From Calliopsis andreniformis (lineage: Eukaryota; Arthropoda; Insecta; Hymenoptera; Andrenidae): 64,000 bases of DNA. The position numbers and the translations under genes are program-made. The stretch is taken from NCBI RefSeq assembly GCF_051401765.1, contig NW_027480598.1, positions 186,001 through 250,000 on the forward strand, in the 5' to 3' direction. Below the pieces are notes generated by a model that ran no database searches, was not told the DNA's origin, and worked only from the letters and a program-made list of their open reading frames with translations. Each line of letters begins with the position of its first letter. Within the stretch, counting starts at the first letter, position 1. Shown here in pieces: positions 14,160-24,570 of this stretch.

Positions 14160-14311
14160 AAATTTTTATTCTTATTTTTTAATATTTTCTTTTTATTTTT
14201 ATATGGAGAAAAATTAATAAATAAATAATGAAGATTAATGATTATAATGTAAATAATTCTTAACGTGAAAAATAGAAGAATTGATCATAATATTGGTTTT
14301 ATCTGTGGTAT
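14141..14311 (-). pseudogene. atp8: Numt atp8 (ATP synthase subunit 8)
   Basis: A 171-bp frame starting at ATA, with the typical Met-Pro-Gln-Met N-terminus, a single hydrophobic helix and a Lys/Asn-rich tail. It overlaps atp6 by 19 bp and follows trnK. The copy at 48506-48676 has the same length. TGA occurs as Trp within it, so it is not translatable in the nucleus. Confidence 0.85.
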
Positions 14312-14333
14312 AAAAAAATATTTAAATATTGGC

Positions 14334-14404
14334 CATTAGAAGTATATCGAATTTATACTGTAATATGGTTTAAGAGACCAATTCTTTCATTTCAGACATC
14401 TAAT
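14334..14404 (-). pseudogene. trnK: Numt trnK (anticodon CTT)
   Basis: On the minus strand the loop CTCTTAA carries anticodon CTT (Lys), with a pairing anticodon stem and complementary ends beginning TTAGA. It is a near-duplicate of the copy at 48412-48483 and lies between trnD and atp8. Confidence 0.8.
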
Positions 14405-14445
14405 TATTAAATTATTATTGTTAAATAAAATATAAATAAAAAATA

Positions 14446-14513
14446 TTAAAAAATTAATAATTTTAAATTGACAATTTAATGTTATATGTTTAACTAATTT
14501 TTTATCTTAGGAT
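14446..14513 (-). pseudogene. trnD: Numt trnD (anticodon GTC)
   Basis: The minus strand carries the anticodon loop with GTC flanked by the A/T stem of insect trnD, and acceptor arms of the AAAAAAT/ATTTTTT kind. It sits directly next to the cox2 stop. Placing trnD before trnK is the reverse of the ancestral insect order. Confidence 0.8.
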
Positions 14514-14514
14514 T

Positions 14515-14669
14515 TTATAAAGTTATTATTCTAAGTAATCAATTTCCAAAATCATTTATTGATGTTGATTCTACTACGATAGGTATAAATCTATGATTTG
14601 TTCCACAAATTTCTGAACATTGGCCAAAATATAATCCTGGTCGGTATGTAAATAATATTATTTGATTAA
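14515..14669 (-). pseudogene. cox2: Numt cox2 3' fragment (CuA-site region)
   Basis: About 50 C-terminal codons of cytochrome c oxidase subunit II, including the copper-A signature C-S-E-I-C-G-T-N-H and the following Phe-Met/Ile-Pro-Ile-Val. The stop is at 14515-14517. The gene is cut at the TTAA at 14666-14669, where a transposon terminus begins, so everything upstream of the CuA region is missing. A longer minus-strand open frame running on to 14874 is a fusion of this fragment with transposon sequence. Confidence 0.9.
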
Positions 14670-15545
14670 GGGGGCAGACTCCTTGTGTTTTGAGCTGTGT
14701 GCGTCCGCTCACACAAGCAAAGAAAGTCATACACGTATACGCGATGAGCGAGAGAGACAACCGGTTTCGCAAATTACGCTTCACGTCTCGATACTTGCAT
14801 AAATGAATTTTTCGCGGGTACAGAACCCACGAGTAGACTTCACTACAGGGTGCTCTGGTCCGTTTAAACTCCAATAAACACTATACGTGGAGAAAACTGT
14901 AAAATTACAAACTGTAAGCATGAAACAGACGCTGTTGTAAGCTAGCAAGATGGCTGCCGAAGTGTCATTTTCGCAAATATCTCACGATTGAATGGTTCAT
15001 AGCTCATAGCACACCAGAGCACCCTTCCTTGAATTAGCACAATATCGTGGAAATGCGATTTTCCTCAATTTAACACTTCTTGAAGGCGTAAAGCGTAATT
15101 TTCGTTGTGCACCCGTTTTGACACAAAAATAGTTCAACGATTTGCCGTTAGAAGCGTTAATGGTATATCTCAATCAATTTGGTCATATTGCCATTAGCAT
15201 CGATAAAAATACATATCAGTAGGTAAATGTAATCTAGAATTTGACAGCTGAATGGCGTATTCATCGAATACACGAATACAGACGCAAGAAAGGCTTAGTT
15301 GCCAAAACGTATTGAAAGTTTCGTCACACTGTTGCCACATATATGTATGTACATATTACAATTCTGCCCATCAGGAAAACTTGAACGAATCCAACTCCAG
15401 TCGAGATTTTGATTCTTACTAATAAGGGAACATCCCGAGGTGAAAGTCTCCGATTTTGATGAAACTTTGTAGGATTGTAGAATAGCCGAAAAAATTCGAC
15501 ACTTATTTTTTTTATTGCATCTAATTCATCTAAAGGGTGTGAAAA

Positions 15546-15567
15546 CCACCCCCAAAGTTGGGGGTGG
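15546..15567. repeat. Perfect short inverted repeat (10-bp arms, 2-nt spacer)
   Basis: CCACCCCCAA and TTGGGGGTGG flank AG, forming a perfect GC-rich hairpin in an AT-rich setting, within a passage about 15420-15680 that has the look of a dispersed insect repeat. No function can be assigned. Confidence 0.6.
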
Positions 15568-16187
15568 AAAACATATTTCGTTTAATATCTCCAAAACTAG
15601 TGCGGATAGCAAAATGATATAAATGGGGCGATTGTGTATTTTTGAATGACGAATCCACCTATGTAAATAGTTTTCAAAAATATCAATTTATTTAAAAAAT
15701 ATATTAAAAAATAGTATATTGTCGTTGTTTTCACTGACAACATGCTGATCGATCGTTTTGTAAATTTGTATGCAAATACTATGAACCAAAACGCAAAATA
15801 CGGCTAAAATAGAATTTTGAATTTTTACGTTATGAACAAAATAGTAGCATTCTTAGTTAAACTGCATTTTGTGCTAAATTGGGCCCTGAAACGAGTGGTT
15901 TTACGAAAAGTATATACCCCTATAATGTTTTTGTCATTATATTATGATACATGTTGTTTATTGTTTACTAAATGTATAAATTATAACATTGCTAATGAAT
16001 ACTCGCAACGTCTTGCACTCGTTGCAAACAGTAGGAGAGGTTCAGTGTAAGTGACCCTTGCATCGATGAAAATGTAGCAAGTAAAAGTGATTTACAAATC
16101 ATTATTCTTCAATAGTTATTATTTACTATAAACAAACAATTGGAATTGTTCCAGAAGTTATAGTTTAATCCACTAATTTTACACGAA

Positions 16188-16258
16188 AGTATCTTAGTTG
16201 AGTGAGAATTAGGCATTCCCTCATAACCTGTAGGTGCCTGGTTCGAATCTATGGTAGC
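16188..16258 (+). pseudogene. tRNA-like stretch resembling a decayed tRNA-Met(CAT)
   Basis: It carries a B-box-like GGTTCGAATCT, an A-box-like TCTTAGTTGAGTGAG and a loop CTCATAA followed by CTGTAGGT, similar to the anticodon arm and variable region of elongator tRNA-Met. The acceptor and anticodon stems pair poorly, so it is at best a pseudogene or a piece of a tRNA-derived SINE. It lies inside the TTAA element. Confidence 0.35.
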
Positions 16259-16498
16259 TTTTAATTTTTTTTGTTTTCAATTTTTAGTTTAAATAATTCT
16301 AATTTTTGTATACCTTTTCACAGATTACAATTATACCACTCATAACATTTTTATTTTTAAATAAAGAAAAATTAAAATAATGTCGTTTGTTTATTTCTTA
16401 AAAAGTAGGAATGAATGAAAGAATGAATAGCATGAATTTAATGAATTATTTATTCTATATATATAAGTTTTAGGATTTCACATATTAGTATATATATA

Positions 16499-16704
16499 TG
16501 CCCATAATTATGAAAGTGGTCTAAATTGTATATTTCTTATTTTAGGATATTGAAAGGATTACATTTGAATTAATTAGAAAATATTTCTATATTACGTAAC
16601 ATTATAATTAGTCTTGATTAATAAACATTTATTATAAATGTGAAATTTTGTGTGAATCTCATACGAAAATGTTGTTTCTTAGACCACTTTCATAATATTG
16701 GGCA
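16499..16704. mobile_element. Small MITE with ~26-bp terminal inverted repeats
   Basis: The left arm (16499-16524, tgcccataattatgaaag...) is complementary to the right arm (16679-16704, ...ctttcataatattgggca) with about two mismatches. The 206-bp element is AT-rich and non-coding. No clear target duplication is visible because the left flank is a TA repeat. It is nested in the larger TTAA element. Confidence 0.75.
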
Positions 16705-17042
16705 CATGTGTATTGTTTCATTCGTGATACTCTTTCTTTCTCGCTCGCACCGTCCTTTTCTATATTCCGTATGAAGGAAAATATCGGCTCAAGGCATATT
16801 CAGTAGAGATTTACTGATGCATAAAATTGTAATTGATGTGGCAACAGCGTGACAGAACTTTCCTACGATGCGATTTGGCAATTATACCTTCGCACTTCTC
16901 ATTTGTAATTCAACAGGATAACGCTACATGCCACATTATCAAATGTCGCATGTATAAATTATATGTTTTCACTAATGCCCATTTCTTCGCAACAGCGCTT
17001 CGATCGATTCGGAGTAGGCCCCGAAGGAGTCTGCCCCCTTAA

Positions 17043-19436
17043 CATAGCATCCCATATAAAACCAGGTAATGTGTAATAGTGAGCCTGATCTAGACCATAA
17101 CTCGTGATACAACTTTCACGGAAATTTTCGAAAATATCTGCTAATAATAAAATATCTGTTTTTAAATACAAATCGCTGTATTCACCTAAAGTTTTCATCT
17201 CGAAAGAATGCCATATGTTCTCAGCGTGTGCGTAATCGCTTTCGGATACTATTTCATCAGTCAACGAACTGTAAAAAGATTCCAGCGATGGTAAACAAGA
17301 ATCTTCTAATTTCTCAAAGCAATCAATGTATTCGTACGGAAAGACACCCTTTCCCGTCAATAAATCAAATTTTTCTGTGGACAACATTTGAAGATTAGAT
17401 TATAAAATTGTTTGCTTATCTTTACTGAGAAAAGACGCTAATTTAGAAAGACTAGTATTTAAAAATTTATACGAATCGATAAATCGTAATCTTATATAAT
17501 TTCGACAACATAATTCTTCTTCTGTTACATCTTTTAAATGTTTTGTAACAGAAATATACTTTTCTTTGGTTATAGGTAGTAAATCAATGTAACCTTCAAA
17601 TGCGTTAGCTAATTCCATGATGATAAAATGTGAATCATATCCAGATAAATTGTGAAAGGCTATCGGGACGTGGAATGAGTTTTTATAATTTATATTACAG
17701 TCAACATGTGTAGGACCTCTATAGCGCCCTGTTAAGTGACAATGATATCGAACACGTGTTTCGTTGATATCGAATGGTTTCTCACAAATATGGTAATGTA
17801 TAACATTGTGAAATTCATCCCACTGCTCTTTCGTTAGGTGCACCATAGAGATATTATTAGATAATATAGATTTAACAGTCTGTGCTAAATTCTTTAATTC
17901 CTGGATAAACCATGAAACGCAGTCTATATCGCGACGATATTGATATGATGATAATGATGTATCATAAGAACAATGCATACAATATCCAATACTGAATACC
18001 CTATGATGTTGATATGCATGCGATATACATTCATCTGCGACACTATCCTTAATTTTTTCTAAAACACACTCGAGGTCTTCATAAACCACAAACGGAACCC
18101 GATCCTTTCTGCAATAATTGTTAACTTTGAGTCATTTATCGTCCTCGCTGGCTGGCAGAACAGTGCATTTATTCATATTCTGACAATCATTCTGATGAGT
18201 ATCTAACCTCTCACGGGAATTGAAGAAGTGTAAGCTTCTGTAAAAGTATTCATATATAATCGTTTATTCTTCATAAAATTAAAATCTTAATGTTTTTACA
18301 CGTTTTATACATACCGATCACAGATGAACTTCTTTTCTTTATGTTTGCTTAATTGTGTGCCAACAAGTCGAGACAAATTTTTTATCCATGCAAAGTGTCC
18401 TACGCCATCATTCTCTATGTACAACAAATTCACATGTCCATCCCTGTTCTGATCAGTGAGACGCAATGGAACGATGACTTACTTCAGATCCTTCTTTGTT
18501 TTCTTGATGTTTTCTTCGATGCTGAATAGATTAACGGAGATATTGTTCATCGTTTCGAACTTTTTAATATCATTCATGGATATTGGAAATCCGATATTCT
18601 CAAAATTAAGCACTGTTCTATAATATGGATAGGAACTTTGTTGAGATGTATGCTGTTTAGCTGAATATAAAGCGGCTGCCACAGCCCATGCGAAACATGC
18701 GTGGTCATAGGATTTTACAGAAATTACTGCTTTTTTAAGTAGTATTTCTCGCGGTAGCTTGAAATGACATCCAACATGCTTCGGATTATACTTGTTTAAA
18801 TTGATTATTAAATTCAGTATTTGCGACAATGTCCACCCACTATCACATTCCTGAAATTCTTCCAACAATGTTATTGTACATTCAACAATACATCGTTCAT
18901 ACCACTCTTCAAGATCCGATGCGCGAAATAACTAACAGTCTTTGGTATTTAAGCTTTTCGTTTCACATATATCACCTGCTATAAATTCCCCATTAAATAT
19001 CGTATTCACTTTAAGTGCAGTGTGCTTCACCAATGCATGTCTGACATGTAAAAGCACTATACTTCTCGCACCGTGAAGGAAATTACGTGGATCGATATAA
19101 TCTGAGTTTATCACAACACCTGTCAATACATGATTTTCGAATGCAGTTTCTAATTCACGCCACAAGAGACCATTGTTTTGAATGTCCTGCACCTTCGTGC
19201 ACGAAACGAGTACGCGTCACTAGTTTAAGACTTTCAAATTGTGCAATTCGAGCAACCAGAGATTGTTGAGTACCAATTGATAATCGAGGGCGTTTCTTTA
19301 CTCGACAATATTGTTCCAATGACTCAAGATATTCGTTGCAACCTTCTTCCCATGCAATGTATTCATCTAGACAATTCAAACGAACGGCTTGTTCCCGCAA
19401 TTCGTGTTCAGTAAGAACAAATTCATCCATGTCCAT
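17043..19436 (-). pseudogene. Polinton/Maverick-type protein-primed DNA polymerase B, N-terminal and exonuclease part (broken)
   Basis: Read on the minus strand this resembles the family B DNA polymerases of insect Polinton/Maverick elements. Visible in order are an N-terminal acidic region (19436-19155), a segment with LLWRELETAF (to 18932), the DSGW/CFAWAV region (18868-18479), a GHFAWIKNLSRLV motif, a zinc-finger-like stretch, and the 3'-5' exonuclease motifs: DLE in VVYEDLE (~18085), FHNLSGYD, and YLKTD with LLLAD. It ends just after PGFIWDAML, where the TTAA element begins, so the catalytic palm is absent. Damage: a frameshift near 19190 and in-frame stops at 18932-18934, 18479-18481, 18132-18134 and 17400-17402. 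A probable GT-AG intron lies at 18238-18314. No other Polinton genes are nearby. Confidence 0.85.
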
Positions 19437-20483
19437 GACTTGTTAACTCTTGGATGTAACAGCACATTTCATACAAATCTTTTATTTTACTTTTATATAT
19501 TCTGATCACAGTTTAAACTGGTGTCATATGTCGCAATCACGTTGCATCTGTTTGCTCGCATAAAATTTTTGATAATTTTAGATTATGCTGACATTATGCT
19601 GACGAGAAGTCACACGCAATTCGAGTAACTAAATAAATCATATAATATGTTACAAATGCATTTTAAAAATTAGTTAAGCAAAAAAAAATGTATTATTTTG
19701 GAAATTATTTTAACACTTATTGTATCAGTATAAATACAATGCTTACATCTTTTATTCATGTATTATGCAATGGTTATAAATACAATGCAGATTTATGACT
19801 AGTCAGCTGTTATTGAATCAAGCATTCATTTATACAATTTATAAGAACATAAATACTCAACATAAATATTTCATATTACATTGTGAGATTGCAAGTGATA
19901 TATAGATGTATTGCTAATCAATTACGACGAAATATTAGACATCTATTATACAATTTGGCAAAATGTATAATTATAATTGATGTAGAACATGTTGACGAAT
20001 AGTTGTGATGGTAAAGTAAGGGGAGGGGAAACTGAATTCAATGTATGTGGCAGGGGGGGGGGGGGGGGGATCGTTCGCGCTCGATATGTGATACGAAAGA
20101 GAGTAGGAAGTCTCCCACTCCCAATTGATCATAACAACAAATATAAGTGGAAGGAGTAAAGCATATTTGCAATGGTCGGAAGCCAACTGAAAACATTTCT
20201 TACGGGAACTCGCCTGAGTTATTCATTAAATGCTGTGCTAAAATATAAAGTTCAATCTATAAACTTCGGGTCATACGTGTGAGTTAATTGTGTTTGAAAT
20301 ATTTCGTACAGAAAAATTGTATTAATTACTATTAATTGTATACCAGAATACAGTTTTTATAAATAGAATTATATTAAAATGTGTTCTCAATATTATGAAG
20401 AAAATAATGAATCTGTGACTCATACTCCAATCAACGAATCAACCGAAGATAATGAAACTAAGAAAATTAAATATGTGAAGTAT
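19437..20483. other. AT-rich intergenic sequence, no gene recognised
   Basis: No coding similarity or transposon terminus is seen between the polymerase pseudogene and the Gypsy LTR. Short open frames on the minus strand (for example 19971-20186) look like chance. Confidence 0.5.
20053..20069 (+). repeat. Poly-G run of 17
   Basis: Seventeen consecutive G residues following CA, in AT-rich surroundings. The exact length is prone to sequencing error. Confidence 0.8.
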
Positions 20484-20897
20484 TGTGGGGTTCGATAAGA
20501 TTATGTTATGTTTAAAAACATTTAGACTTAAGTAGTTTATGACTGGGCCATTTGGGACGTTGATGTTTTGCAGGCGACTGGCGATGGTCAGCAGAACCGT
20601 GTCCCAAACCCTTGGAGATAGCTTTAGATTTATTGTTTCGGTTTGGGTCGTGAGTGAGACAGAGCATGAAAGAAATGAGTGGTGTCGACGGTGCGGGATG
20701 AAGGAAAATTCGGCAGAGTGGATTGGAAAGGCATAGGGCACAGATCAGAAGTTAAGGCGTAGAATATTGTGTGGATTATTAAAATATTTAGCCTAATTCA
20801 TTTAGTAATATTATATTTCCAGTGATTATACAAATATATATATACTTACATTATCATATACACGAGCTTGATTTAGCAAAAATCTTCCAATCCCACA
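20484..20897 (+). repeat. Gypsy 5' LTR
   Basis: It starts TGTGGGGTTCGATAAG and ends around CCCACA shortly before the primer site. The first ~357 bp are repeated at 26148-26504. The exact 3' limit is inferred from the CA dinucleotide and the distance to the PBS. Confidence 0.8.
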
Positions 20898-20904
20898 ATC
20901 TTTT

Positions 20905-20922
20905 TGGGGGCTCGTCCGGGAT
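20905..20922 (+). promoter_or_regulatory. Primer binding site for tRNA-Pro
   Basis: TGGGGGCTCGTCCGGGAT is complementary to the 3' end of tRNA-Pro including CCA, the same primer site as in murine gammaretroviruses. It lies a few bases after the presumed end of the 5' LTR, the normal place for minus-strand priming. Confidence 0.85.
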
Positions 20923-21094
20923 TGAGTGAGCAGTGAAATCGAGTCGTGTAAAGTTTAAGAGTGGACTGTGAAGACTATAAGAATTGAACGATCGCGTGGA
21001 CTATTTAAAAGCTTTGTGACGTAAAGGCTCAAGAAGTGTAAACCCGTGAAAATTGTGAAGACTGTGATATTGAGTGTCTTTAGTGTGTAACGCG

Positions 21095-22288
21095 ATGAAT
21101 ACCGCTAAGAATCCGAATGAATTCACGGTGACACAATTAAAAGACATTTTAAAAGCGAGAGGTTTGAACACGATTGGTTTAAATCAGGAATTGATTAGCA
21201 GACTTATTTTAGACGATCCGACGGGTTCGTGGATGGATGAACAAACGAGCGGTACTGTTGTAGTGGGCGCGGACGATGATTCGGGGTTGAACGAAACGCC
21301 TAGAGGGAATCCATCGGAGACATCAAGTCCATCAGCTGACGTAGCGAGTAATATCAGGGACATGGATATTCTCAGGAAGGAAAAAGAACTTGCGGAACGT
21401 GAGATACAATTATTGAAACGCGAAGTCGAGATGATGCGCAAAATGCAGGGACTGAGCGTCAGGGAATCATCTATATCACAAAACTCAGCAATGTATTCAG
21501 ATCATCATGCACCGGTCATAGTGAACGAATCAATGAAAGCGATGCTGAATTATTTTGACGGAAACGGTGAAACTTTCGATGCATGGGAAAGGCAATTGGC
21601 ACTCCTACGAGCAACATATAAGTTAGACGACAACGCAGCAAAATTATTAGCGGTATCACGACTGAAGAATCAGGCTCTCGAATGGTTTCATTCGAAGCCA
21701 GAACACGTCGAAATATGTATTGACGACCTGGTGAAGGGGTTGAAGGACATTTTCGGTGATAGGCAAAACCGAATAGCGGCGCGCAGGGAATTTGAGAGTC
21801 GAATTTGGAAAAAGGAGGAGACATTTGCCGAGTATTTTCACCGAAAAATGATTTTGGCAAACCGTATTCGTATTGACGAGGAAGAGTTTATAGAATATTC
21901 AATTGACGGGATACCGAACCATTCGCTGAGAAATCATGCGAAAATGCAGAAGTTCAAATCGCAGGCATCACTTTTAGGGGCGTTCAAGGGAGTGATTTTG
22001 CCGTCTACTACATATAAGGGCACAAGATATAGCGTGGATGTACAAGAGCAGAATTGGCGAAGAGGTGCTGGGGTGCAACGGTCCGACAATGTAGTACAGC
22101 GCGGAGGTGTGGCGGTGTGGCGAGCAGCATCTGGACCCCGCCGATGCGACCAGGTCCAGCGACTGGATAACCTGCCCCGACGGCGAGATGATGGGATTCA
22201 ACAGTGCGACGACGGGATTCAACGACGAGTCAACGAGGTACAGCGACGGGACGACGGGATACAGCGGCGCAATGAAGAACATCAGTGA
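21095..22288 (+). CDS. gag: Gypsy Gag with SAP-like N-terminus
   Basis: A 397-residue frame from the ATG at 21095; an in-frame GTG lies 21 bp upstream but ATG is preferred. Residues ~9-37 (FTVTQLKDILKARGL...) look like a SAP DNA-binding motif. A charged heptad-like stretch follows (KELAEREIQLLKREVEMM), then a retrotransposon capsid domain (NYFDGNGETFDAWERQL to about SLLGAFKGV). The last ~70 residues are low complexity with repeated RRDDGIQ-like motifs. Gag would package the element RNA in cytoplasmic particles. The zinc knuckles expected at the C-terminus follow in the same frame after the TGA at 22286-22288, so either termination is naturally leaky or this TGA is a mutation that removes them. 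Confidence 0.85.
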   Translation: MNTAKNPNEFTVTQLKDILKARGLNTIGLNQELISRLILDDPTGSWMDEQTSGTVVVGADDDSGLNETPRGNPSETSSPSADVASNIRDMDILRKEKELAEREIQLLKREVEMMRKMQGLSVRESSISQNSAMYSDHHAPVIVNESMKAMLNYFDGNGETFDAWERQLALLRATYKLDDNAAKLLAVSRLKNQALEWFHSKPEHVEICIDDLVKGLKDIFGDRQNRIAARREFESRIWKKEETFAEYFHRKMILANRIRIDEEEFIEYSIDGIPNHSLRNHAKMQKFKSQASLLGAFKGVILPSTTYKGTRYSVDVQEQNWRRGAGVQRSDNVVQRGGVAVWRAASGPRRCDQVQRLDNLPRRRDDGIQQCDDGIQRRVNEVQRRDDGIQRRNEEHQ

Positions 22289-24570
22289 CAAGAGGCACGG
22301 GTTGCAACACCAGGAAGATGCTACAGTTGCGGCGGTCGCGATCATTTTTTCTATAATTGTCCGATGAGGAGCAGAGGGTCCAAATGTTTTGAATGCGGAG
22401 AATTTGGACATATTGCGGTAAATTGTCCGACAAAGAAAACACCAACTACTGGAATAAACTTTGCCGTTCAACAGACATCACGTGATAAGTATTATAAAAA
22501 AGTATATATTTGCAAGCGTGAGGTAAGCGCCTTCATCGACACTGGCAGCGATTTATGTTTAATACGGTGCGATCAATACCATAAGCTTAGACCGAAGGTA
22601 CCTGCGTTGAGAGATAGCAGTGTTTATTTTCGCGGTATAGGCTCAGATATGAATAAAGCGGTTGGCGAATTTAAAACAGAAGTGCGAATAGACGAGAGTA
22701 GGTATCCGATAATAATTTGTGTGATACCGAATCGGTTGATGACTCACGGACTCTTGATGGGGACAGATTTTTTAGACACGGTAGAACTGACTGTTAGACA
22801 AGGGCAGGTCATGATTCGCAAAGCAGAAAAGAGTAATATCCCATGCATTTCTGAGATTAGTTCAGAGTGCGAGGTTAATGGGATGGATATTTCATACGTA
22901 GCAGACACTGAACGTAGGCGAAGTTTAACCGAAATGATTAATAATTATAAACCTGTTGCAACACGCGAGACAGAGACAGAAATGACAATAATATTTAAGG
23001 ATGATAAACCGGTATTAAAACTATATAAAATTGGCGCAGAAACTGAATTGCATACTGATGCATCTACGTTCGGATATGGGGCAATTTTAATGCAAAAAGA
23101 CGATTGTGATGGTAAATTATACCCAATATATTTTGCAGGCGGTAAAACAACGCCAGCGGAAGAGCGTTATGCGAGTTACGAATTAGAAGTTCTGGCGATT
23201 ATAAAATCCCTGAAGAAATTTCGCGTCTATTTGTTGGGGATACCTTTCAAAATAATTACAGATTGCCGAGCGTTCGCTTTAACAATGCGGAAAAAGGACT
23301 TGTCAGTACGTGTCGCGCGGTGGGCATTGTTATTGGAGGAACTCCAGTACACTATTGAACACCGTCCGGGTAAAAACCTTATGCACGTGGACGCCTTGAG
23401 TCGGAACCCTCTTCCATCGTGCTTGCTAGTTGGTGAGAGCGAAAGTAGCATGAGCGGTAGGTTAAGAAAATCACAGCAAGAGGACCCAAGTATCCAGAAA
23501 ATATTCGAGCTGGTAGAGCCAGGACAAGCTGAGGGTTTTAAAATTAGGGGTGGCATCTTATTCAAAGAAATTGATGGGGATATACGTGTTTTAGTGCCAA
23601 GGTCAATGCAGACCCAAATAACTAGACGCGCTCACGAAAACGGTCATTTCGCATCCGGAAAAACCGAAGCCTTATTAAAAAGGAATTATTGGTTTCGGAA
23701 TATGAGGGAGAAAATAGACAAAGTGCTGCGAAATTGCGTTGATTGTATACTTGCAGAAAGAAAGCAAGGTAGGCAGGAGGAGTTTTTATTTGCGATAAGT
23801 AAAGGCCAGGTGCCGTTAGATACTTTCCATGTGGATCACTTAGGGATGCTCCCATCGACAAAGAAAAGATACCATTATATCTTCGTTGTTATCGATGCGT
23901 TTTCAAAATTTGTGGGGCTTTACGCCACAAAAAGTTGTAATTCGACAGAAGTAATAGACCATTTAAGAAAACGGGCGATTCTTTTTGGAAATCCTCGAAG
24001 GATTATTTCAGATAGAGGTGCCGCGTTCACATGAACTGCGTTTCAGGATTTTTGTAAATACGAACGTATAGAACACGTGTTGACTACTACAGGTATGCTG
24101 CGGGCAAACAGTCAGGTAAAACGGGTCAATCGTACGCTAATACCGTTATTAACCAAACTGTCAGCGCCGAAAACTGACGAGTGGTATAAATTCTTGGACC
24201 TGTGTCAAAGGTGTTTTAATACTACTCCGAGCCGAAGTATAAAAACGACACCATTTCAGATATTATTTGGAATAGACCCTAGATATCGGGACGATCCTCA
24301 GACAGTAGAGTTGCTTGAGTGCGAATGGGAAAATGTATTTCAAGAAAATCGAGACGAATTGCGGGAAGAGGCGCGACAGAATATATTAAAAATTCAGCAG
24401 GAGAATAGGAAATCTTTTAATAAAAAAAGAATAGAAGGTAGGAAATATCGAGAGGGCGATCTAGTTGCAATTAAGCGAACTCAACAGGGTCCAGGTCTGA
24501 AATTCGCAGCGAAATACTTCGGGCCTTACGAGCTAGCAAAAGTGTTACGGAACGATCATTATATTGTAAC

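Larger units (their letters stand above)
13476..14669 (-). other. Numt 1: nuclear mitochondrial insertion (cox2 end - trnD - trnK - atp8 - atp6)
   Basis: Read on the minus strand this is mitochondrial DNA in the order cox2 3' end, trnD, trnK, atp8, atp6. It is a second copy, in opposite orientation, of the sequence at about 48150-49077, and the two differ by scattered substitutions. TGA must be read as Trp. Nuclear status is supported by an in-frame TAA in atp6, by abrupt truncation of cox2 at a TTAA transposon junction, and by neighbouring satellite and transposon DNA. Confidence 0.9.
14670..17038. mobile_element. Non-autonomous TTAA-flanked DNA transposon with short TIRs (piggyBac/Kolobok-like)
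   Basis: The element begins GGGGGCAGACTCCTT at 14670 and ends with the exact inverted complement at 17024-17038; both ends are bordered by TTAA (14666-14669 and 17039-17042). TTAA targets are known for piggyBac and Kolobok superfamilies. I see no transposase inside, so it is non-autonomous or decayed. The flanks do not match each other: the left is mitochondrial cox2, the right a DNA polymerase B gene. Inside are a MITE, a tRNA-like stretch and a G/C hairpin. The rest is AT-rich without recognised coding content. Confidence 0.7.

Noticed and set aside
14539..14874. 111-codon minus-strand open frame as a novel gene
   Set aside because: Its C-terminus is mitochondrial cox2 and its N-terminus is transposon DNA beyond the TTAA junction, so it is a chance fusion.
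21095..22288. SAP-domain protein as a host chromatin gene
   Set aside because: It lies between an LTR with primer site and a pol in the same frame, and has a retrotransposon capsid domain.
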